Assembly: GCA_028691385.1 (NCBI GenBank)
Contig: JAQUZL010000067.1
Location: 1-10,850 of the forward strand
Length of the DNA stretch: 10,850 nucleotides
Reading direction: 5' to 3'
Source of the DNA: Oscillospiraceae bacterium
GTDB taxonomy: Bacteria; Bacillota; Clostridia; Oscillospirales; Oscillospiraceae
Translations under genes and position numbers: made by a program
Shown here: in pieces, positions 6,021 through 10,850 of the stretch
Layout of the letters: each line of letters opens with the position of its first letter
Position numbering within the stretch: the first letter of the stretch is position 1
Notes under the pieces: model-generated
The model's database searches: none
What the model saw: the letters and a program-made list of their open reading frames with translations, nothing else
What the model was told of the DNA's origin: nothing

Positions 6021-7019
6021 TTATTCATTTGATTTCGCTGCGTCCGCACCGCATCCGGCGCAGTCATGGCAGGATTTCGCATGGTGGCATTTGACGAAAT
6101 GGCCCGGCTCGATCTCCACCATCGCTGGATTTTCGGTAAAGCACCGTTTCTCCGCTTCTCCGCAGCGGGAAGCCAGCGCACAGCCCTTCGGCAGGTTGAT
6201 CGCGCTGGGGATCTCGCCGGTAAGCCGGTAACGGCTGCGTTTCACGTCCGGGTCCGGCACCATGACCGATGCGAGCAGCGCCTTGCTGTAAGGATGCGCA
6301 AAATTTTTAAAGAGCTGCTCCACCGTGCCGTATTCCATGATCGAGCCCAGATACATGACCGCCACGCGGTGGCAGAGATACTGGATCGTGCTCAGGTCAT
6401 GGGAGATGAAGAGGTATGAAACCCCCATTGCGTCCTGCAGGCTGCGCAGAAGATCGTTAATTTCCGCGCGGATTGAAACGTCCAGCGAGGAGGTCGGTTC
6501 GTCGAGCACCACAAAGTTCGGATGCGCCGCGATCGCGCGGGCAATACCGACGCGCTGTTGCTGGCCGGCGCTGAGCTGATGGGCGTACTTGCCGTAGTTG
6601 TCCTCCCGCAGGTGCACCATATCGAGCGCTTCCTTGGTGAGCTGCTCCTGCTGTTCCAGGGAAAATTCGCGGCTGACCTTCAGTGTGTTCTGTACCGTAT
6701 CCCATACGGTGACGCGCGGGTTCAGCGAATAGTTCGGGTCTTGAAACACCATCTGCATCTCCTTGCGGATGAGCGCCTTCTGGTTTTTCGTAAACTTGGA
6801 ATAGTCCACGCCTTTATAGACCAGTTTTCCCTTCGTCGGCTTGATGAGGTTCAGAAGGCAGCGCCCCACCGTGGATTTTCCGGAACCGCTTTCACCGATC
6901 AGTCCAAAGGTTTCGCCCGGACGGATATCAAATGAGATATCATTGACGGCCGTGATGTTCTTTTTATAGCCCACCGGGAACAATTTCGTCAGATTTTTCA
7001 CTTCAAGAAGATTGTCCAT
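6021..7019 (-). CDS. oppF: Oligopeptide-type ABC transporter ATPase, OppF/DppF-like
   Basis: A 332-residue ATPase of the peptide/nickel importer class. Start ATG 7019 has GGGAGGT 7 bases upstream and overlaps the end of oppD by 17 bases, which favours translational coupling. Walker A GESGSGKST (42-50), Q-loop VFQDPNYSLNP (91-101, Q93), signature LSAGQQQRVG (149-158), Walker B VVLDEPTSSLD (170-180, E174) and H-loop H207 are all intact. This subunit should therefore bind and hydrolyse ATP normally. The C-terminal oligopeptide-transporter extension has the usual Cys positions (C280, C286, C293, C311). It also carries an added tail with a CxxCxxC motif (C317, C320, C323), which is longer and more Cys-rich than usual. 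It works as a heterodimer with OppD on the cytoplasmic side of OppBC. Confidence 0.95.
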   Translation of the reverse strand: MDNLLEVKNLTKLFPVGYKKNITAVNDISFDIRPGETFGLIGESGSGKSTVGRCLLNLIKPTKGKLVYKGVDYSKFTKNQKALIRKEMQMVFQDPNYSLNPRVTVWDTVQNTLKVSREFSLEQQEQLTKEALDMVHLREDNYGKYAHQLSAGQQQRVGIARAIAAHPNFVVLDEPTSSLDVSIRAEINDLLRSLQDAMGVSYLFISHDLSTIQYLCHRVAVMYLGSIMEYGTVEQLFKNFAHPYSKALLASVMVPDPDVKRSRYRLTGEIPSAINLPKGCALASRCGEAEKRCFTENPAMVEIEPGHFVKCHHAKSCHDCAGCGADAAKSNE

Positions 7020-8022
7020 CGTGCGTACCTCCCTTAATCGCCGCCGCAGTCTTGCAGGCCGCATCGATATTGCAGCATTTCACAAAATGCCCCGGCTCCA
7101 CTTCAGCCATGCCGATATCCCCGACCCTGCATCCTTCACAGGCAAATTTGCAGCGCGGATGGAAAAGGCAGCCGTCCGGCAGATTCATGGGGTCCATGTT
7201 GTTCTCCCACATCTTCTCCTTGTGGGCCGCGTTCCGGTATTCCGGCAGCGAATAGAGCAGGTGCCGGCTGTAGGGATGCACCGGGTTTTTATAAAACTGT
7301 TCAACCGGCGCGAATTCCACAATCTGCCCGCAGTACATGATGGCAATCTCGTTGCAGCACTGAGCCACAACACCCAGGTCGTGGGTGATGAAGATACCGG
7401 ACATGTCGCGTTCGCGCAGCATTGTAATGATGAGGTCCATGATCTGCGCCTGCACGGTCACGTCGAGTCCGTTGGTCGCGTCGTCCGCGATCAGCACGCG
7501 CGGGGAGTTGATAAGCGCCATCGCAATCATGCAGCGCTGCGCCATACCGCCGCTCAGTTCGTGCGGATAGGATTTCGCGCGCTGCCCGATGTCGGTGAGC
7601 CCCACCGCCTCGAGCATCTTGAGCGTCGCGTCCCACGCCTCCTTTTTGGTGCATTTGTTGTGCGCGCGGTAGACGTTGGAAATCTGCTCGCCCACCGTCA
7701 TCAGCGGATTCAGATGCCCGCGGGCGTTCGCTGCAATGAGCCCCACCGCGCTGCCGCGGTACTGCTGGAGTTCCTGTTCCGAAAGCGCGAGCAGATCGAC
7801 CTTCTCATCGAAGATCACCCTGCCGGATTCGATGAATCCCGGTTTGCGCACAAACCCGAGCGCGGCGGACGCAGAAACGGATTTTCCCGATCCGGATTCG
7901 CCCACAAGCCCGATCAGATGCCCCTCCTCCAGAGAGATATTCAGCCCGTTTACAATATGTGAAGTGCCGTGCGTCAGATGAAAGCCTACGCGCAGATCTT
8001 CGATTTCCAGAATTTTATGCAC
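7003..8022 (-). CDS. oppD: Oligopeptide-type ABC transporter ATPase, OppD/DppD-like, with altered catalytic residues
   Basis: A 339-residue ATPase starting at GTG 8022, with AGGAGA 7 bases upstream, inside the end of oppC. Walker A GESGSGKSV (41-49), signature LSGGMAQR (156-163) and H-loop H214 are intact. Two other key sites are not. Where DppD-type proteins read IFQDP, this one reads IAANA (96-100), so the Q-loop glutamine is Ala98. Walker B reads VLIADDATNGLD (176-187), so the catalytic Glu is Asp181 and the following EPT is DAT. LNPLMTVGEQI after the Q-loop is normal, so this is substitution rather than misalignment. The C-terminus has the Cys cluster seen in this family (C285, C291, C298, C316) plus extra Cys at 295, 317 and 323. 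It pairs with OppF, and most ATP turnover may fall to the site that uses OppF's glutamate. Confidence 0.93.
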   Translation of the reverse strand: MHKILEIEDLRVGFHLTHGTSHIVNGLNISLEEGHLIGLVGESGSGKSVSASAALGFVRKPGFIESGRVIFDEKVDLLALSEQELQQYRGSAVGLIAANARGHLNPLMTVGEQISNVYRAHNKCTKKEAWDATLKMLEAVGLTDIGQRAKSYPHELSGGMAQRCMIAMALINSPRVLIADDATNGLDVTVQAQIMDLIITMLRERDMSGIFITHDLGVVAQCCNEIAIMYCGQIVEFAPVEQFYKNPVHPYSRHLLYSLPEYRNAAHKEKMWENNMDPMNLPDGCLFHPRCKFACEGCRVGDIGMAEVEPGHFVKCCNIDAACKTAAAIKGGTHDGQSS

Positions 8023-8026
8023 GTTC

Positions 8027-8869
8027 CTATCTCCTCTCCGGGTTCAGATAAATGCGCAGGAAATCCCCAAACAGCGCGAAGCCGAACACCGTTACGCCGA
8101 TGCAGACGCCCGGGAAGAAAGCCGCCCACCACTGTCCGGTCAGGATCAGCGGCGCGCCGATCGAAATCATCGAGCCCCATTCAGGGGTCGGCACATTGAC
8201 GCCCGCGCCGATATAGCTGAGCCCCGCTGTCAGGAGGATTGCGCCGCCGATGTTGATAGAAGCCTGCACCAACGCCGGACGCAGCGAGTTCGGCAGAAGT
8301 TCCTTGAACATGATGCGAAGCGGCGACATTCCGGCGGCCTGCGCCGCTTCGATAAACGGGCGGCTTTTCATGGCCAATACTTCGCCGCGCACAAAGCGGG
8401 TATAGATTGGGACGTTCACAAAGGCTACCACCATCAGGATATTCTGGGTGCTGTTGCCAAGCACCGCCACCAGCGCCATTGCGAGGATGAACGCCGGAAA
8501 CGCCTGGATAAGATCCGCAAGGCGCAGGATCACTTCCCCGACCAGCCCCTCATAGTAACCGGCCAATAGCCCGATGGGAATGCCGATCAAAAGCGAAACG
8601 AAGGTCCCGCAGACGCCGATGACCACGTCGATGCGGATTGCGTAGATACAGCGGGAAAAGACATCCATTCCGGTTTCATCGGTCCCAAAGAGATGCGCAA
8701 GGCTCGGACCCAGCCGGGCATGCGCCGCGTTGGTCATCTCCGGGTCATACGGGGCCACAATCGGGGCCAAAACGCCCAGCAGGATGATCACCAGCATCAG
8801 GATCAGCCCGATTGTCCCCTGTTTATTCTTTTTGAGCATGACAAAAAAGTCATTGATTGCTTTTTTCAT
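8027..8869 (-). CDS. oppC: ABC transporter permease, OppC/DppC-like
   Basis: A 280-residue inner permease. ATG 8869 is preferred over ATG 8875: the Shine-Dalgarno-like AAGGGG lies about 9 bases before 8869 but only 3 before 8875. A charged N-terminal segment with a first membrane helix (~20-40) precedes the family motif LFGTDETGMDVFSR (60-73). Five further hydrophobic segments follow (about 82-105, 122-138, 143-160, 205-222 and 245-266). The EAA loop that contacts the ATPases is EAAQAAGMSPLRIMFKELLPN-like (about 174-194). It forms the pore with OppB and is encoded immediately downstream of it. It ends 4 bases before oppD begins, and its last codons carry oppD's ribosome binding site, which suggests coupled translation. 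Nothing unusual is seen. Confidence 0.95.
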   Translation of the reverse strand: MKKAINDFFVMLKKNKQGTIGLILMLVIILLGVLAPIVAPYDPEMTNAAHARLGPSLAHLFGTDETGMDVFSRCIYAIRIDVVIGVCGTFVSLLIGIPIGLLAGYYEGLVGEVILRLADLIQAFPAFILAMALVAVLGNSTQNILMVVAFVNVPIYTRFVRGEVLAMKSRPFIEAAQAAGMSPLRIMFKELLPNSLRPALVQASINIGGAILLTAGLSYIGAGVNVPTPEWGSMISIGAPLILTGQWWAAFFPGVCIGVTVFGFALFGDFLRIYLNPERR

Positions 8870-8882
8870 AGCCATCCACCCC

Positions 8883-9893
8883 TTAATACTTGATCCGCGG
8901 GTCGATTATCATCTGGATCAGGTCCAAAATCAGGTACAGCACCATCGAGAACAGAGTTGCAACCAGGATGAACCCCTGAATGGCCACGTAGTCCTTGTTG
9001 GAAAGCGCCTGTGTGACATACTGCCCCAGGCCCCCCCAGGCGAATACCTGCTCGATGAGCACCGCGCCGCCCAGAAGGTAGCTGTAGATATTGCCGATCA
9101 CCATCAGAACGGCAGGCAGTGAATTTTTGAGCGCGTATCCGCGCACCACCTTCGGCGCAAGCCCCATCAGGCGCGCATGGTGGATAAAGTCGGAATCAAG
9201 CACCTCGCCCATGGTGGAATGGGTCATCTTCATGATCGCGGCGCCGTTGATCAGTCCCAGTGTGATCACCGGCAGGGCCAGGTGCTGCGCCGCGTTCTTG
9301 AAGGCGGCCCAGTTGCCGGTGAGGATACTGTCGAGCAGGTACATGCCTGTGATCCTCTGCGGCGGGATCATAATGACGTCAAGCCGGCCGATCGGGGCCG
9401 GGGCAATGCCGAGCACTGTAAAGAAAATATAGATGAGGATCAGCGCGAGCCAGAAGTCCGCGAACGAACCGGCCAGCATGCCGTAAACATTCGAAATCTT
9501 TGCGACGACGCCCTTCGGTTTTGTGACCGAGAACACCGCCAGGAACATTCCGAGCACCAGGGAAACCATGATGCTCAGGGTGATGAGCTCAAAGGTTGCC
9601 GGGAAACGTTTGATCAGGTCGTCGAGCACATTGCTGCTCGTGAACATCGACCGGCCGAGATCACCGCGGAACACGTCGCCGATGTAGATGAAGAACTGCT
9701 GGAGAACCGGTTTGTCCAGACCCATTTTTTCGGTCAGCGCGGCGATGGTGTCCTCATAGGCAAACGCACCGGCCAAAACATGCGCCGGATCGCCCGGAAG
9801 CATGCGGATCAGCACGAAGGCGACAAAGATGACGCCGAAAAAAAGCGGAATAAAGACCAGGAGCCGTTTCCCCAGGTATCGCAGCATTTTCAA
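8883..9893 (-). CDS. oppB: ABC transporter permease, OppB/DppB-like
   Basis: A 336-residue permease. The start is probably TTG 9893, because AAGGAGG lies 8 bases upstream; ATG 9887, two codons in, would be 14 bases from it. The N-terminal helix (~10-30) is followed by the family motif MLPGDPA (31-37), a periplasmic-type domain to ~100, and membrane segments near 102-122, 135-160, 205-222, 262-283 and 303-325. The EAA loop is around 237-260 (HHARLMGLAPKVVRGYALKN). A rare start codon and the stem-loop just before it both suggest that permease output is kept below that of the binding protein encoded upstream. Its stop is 13 bases from oppC's start. The assignment to peptide/nickel-type importers is firm; the cargo is not readable from the permease. 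Confidence 0.95.
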   Translation of the reverse strand: MKMLRYLGKRLLVFIPLFFGVIFVAFVLIRMLPGDPAHVLAGAFAYEDTIAALTEKMGLDKPVLQQFFIYIGDVFRGDLGRSMFTSSNVLDDLIKRFPATFELITLSIMVSLVLGMFLAVFSVTKPKGVVAKISNVYGMLAGSFADFWLALILIYIFFTVLGIAPAPIGRLDVIMIPPQRITGMYLLDSILTGNWAAFKNAAQHLALPVITLGLINGAAIMKMTHSTMGEVLDSDFIHHARLMGLAPKVVRGYALKNSLPAVLMVIGNIYSYLLGGAVLIEQVFAWGGLGQYVTQALSNKDYVAIQGFILVATLFSMVLYLILDLIQMIIDPRIKY

Positions 9894-9911
9894 GGTAATT
9901 CCCTCCTTATT

Positions 9912-9944
9912 CCGGGGAAGGGAGGCGCTTCCTCCCCTCCCCGG
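9912..9944 (-). repeat. Stem-loop between oppA and oppB
   Basis: A 14-bp stem (arms 9912-9925 and 9931-9944) with a 5-base loop. As minus-strand RNA it pairs fully, with one G-U. No T-run follows; the next bases are AATAAGGAGGG, the ribosome binding region of oppB. It probably protects the oppA message from 3' decay or reduces readthrough, letting the binding protein outnumber the permease. This is a common arrangement in binding-protein operons. Confidence 0.7.
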
Positions 9945-9985
9945 ATACGGTCAAACAGTGATTGGGCGCTTCAAAATTTTCGGGG

Positions 9986-10850
9986 TTATTGCCGGGACAT
10001 CCGATTCCAGTGGATCTGCTGGATGGTATCCCACTGGGGGTTCACGATGTCGCTGGTGACAGCCAGGTCGAAGCCGGGTTCCGCGATGTACAGGCAGTAC
10101 GGATCCTCCCAGACGAGGATCTCCTGCAGCCGGTCAGCGCATTCGGCACGTACAGCCGCATCGGTGGTGGACATCATCCTGGTGATCAGCTCGTCGACCT
10201 CGGCGTTCGAGTATTTACCGCAGTTGTTGATCGAACCGGTCAGCGCGCCAAGCTGGAGCGCAAAGCCCGCGTCCGGGACACCCGCCGAGTCGATAAACGC
10301 GTAGAGGCTTTCAAAGCTCTTGTTCGAGAGGTGGTTATAGTAGTCACCGGCCTGCATCTTCTCGATCTCCATATTGATGCCGATCTGTTTGAAGCTCGAC
10401 TGCATCAGCAGCGCAACCTGTTCGGCCTGGATGTTGGTGTTGTCGACCGAGATCTTGCAGGAAAAGCCGTTCGGATAACCTGCTTCGGAAAGAAGGGATT
10501 TGGCTTTTTCAAGGTCGTAGGTATACTGGAAATATTGGTCGGTATACAGCGGATAGGTGGAACAGACGAGCGATTTAAGCTGCTTGGCCTGGCCGAGGTA
10601 AACGGTGTCGATGATATCCTGATATGGAATTGCAAAAGACATCGCCTGGATGACCTTCGGGTTCTGGAACTCTTCGACCTCGTGGTTGACGCCGACAATA
10701 AAGGTCTTGTTGCCGTCGTAGTGCATGGCCTTAACCTTGTCGTTGCCGGAGATCTGCTGCAGCTCGGTGGTGAGCAGCTTGGTGGCCGCGTCAACACTTC
10801 CGCTCATCAGCATCGAGGCGCGGTTGGAGGACTCGGGGATCTCGAGGATG
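9986..10850 (-). CDS. oppA: Family 5 solute-binding protein, OppA/DppA-like (N-terminus beyond the window)
   Basis: The last 287 residues of an extracytoplasmic substrate-binding protein. The frame is open to the window edge, so the start and lipoprotein signal are not visible; the internal ATG at 10813 is not the start. Family features include the opening stretch IPESSNRASMLMSGSVDAA (the usual 'l.sGevDa' region), ATKLL, then HEVEEFQNPKVIQAMSFAI, matching the common 'N....P..d..vRqAls.ai' block. YDLEKAKSLLSEAGYPNGF corresponds to the 'd.ekAk.lLaeAGyp.Gf' motif. Family members bind peptides, but also nickel, heme, glutathione, opines or sugars. The 17 C-terminal residues run to a normal family ending (WDTIQQIHWNRMSRQ). 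It should deliver the substrate to OppBCDF and is first in this operon as far as the window shows. Its cargo is inferred only from the downstream enzymes. Confidence 0.93.
   Translation of the reverse strand, partial: ILEIPESSNRASMLMSGSVDAATKLLTTELQQISGNDKVKAMHYDGNKTFIVGVNHEVEEFQNPKVIQAMSFAIPYQDIIDTVYLGQAKQLKSLVCSTYPLYTDQYFQYTYDLEKAKSLLSEAGYPNGFSCKISVDNTNIQAEQVALLMQSSFKQIGINMEIEKMQAGDYYNHLSNKSFESLYAFIDSAGVPDAGFALQLGALTGSINNCGKYSNAEVDELITRMMSTTDAAVRAECADRLQEILVWEDPYCLYIAEPGFDLAVTSDIVNPQWDTIQQIHWNRMSRQ

Noticed and set aside
9177..10304. Plus-strand open frame of 375 codons
   Set aside because: It spans oppB, the intergenic hairpin and oppA on the opposite strand, with composition typical of antisense frames (many His, Gln, Arg).
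1..10850. CRISPR array, tRNA, rRNA, transposase or integrase
   Set aside because: No regularly spaced direct repeats, no tRNA- or rRNA-like stretches and no transposase or recombinase motifs were seen on either strand, including at the 3291-3300 junction.

Overview
The window looks like a GC-rich Gram-positive anaerobe of the Bacillota, probably class Clostridia. Three things point that way: strong AGGAGG-type ribosome binding sites before almost every gene, a sortase-type cell-wall anchor with a Ser/Gly/Thr linker, and GTG and TTG starts mixed with ATG. The species cannot be named from sequence alone. Nearly all coding is on the minus strand, so gene order reads from high to low coordinates.

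Right part (about 3500-10850): one tightly packed minus-strand operon. It starts with the C-terminal half of an oligopeptide-type substrate-binding protein (oppA, cut by the window edge). A stem-loop follows, then permeases oppB and oppC, ATPases oppD and oppF, a short-chain dehydrogenase, an M20-type zinc amidohydrolase of the N-carbamoyl-amino-acid/allantoate hydrolase group, and a RidA imine/enamine deaminase. A 16-bp hairpin terminator ends it. Gene spacing is an overlap or under about 50 bases, apart from the 92-base oppA-oppB gap. The simplest reading is uptake of a small peptide-like or ureido/amide compound, hydrolysis of its C-N bond, oxidation or reduction of a hydroxyl/carbonyl group, and disposal of a reactive imine or enamine. 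OppD lacks the usual Q-loop glutamine and has Asp for the catalytic Walker B Glu. Both ATPases have cysteine-rich C-termini.

Middle (about 3280-3470): two gene ends, each missing its start, meet head to head near 3291-3300. To the left, on the minus strand, is the C-terminal end of a sortase-anchored surface protein. To the right, on the plus strand, is the last ~55 residues of an unrecognised beta-rich protein, with its own stop codon and terminator. This marks a rearrangement or an assembly misjoin, so the left 3.3 kb and the right 7.5 kb may not be neighbours in nature.

Left part (1-3290): a serine hydrolase of the beta-lactamase fold, broken by a one-base frameshift in an A6 run, and upstream of it an AraC-family regulator with a cupin sensor domain. 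Between the regulator and the surface-protein fragment is a ~325-base non-coding stretch with two similar promoter-like elements, four hairpins and a strong intrinsic terminator. It is a candidate small RNA or an attenuated leader of the regulator.
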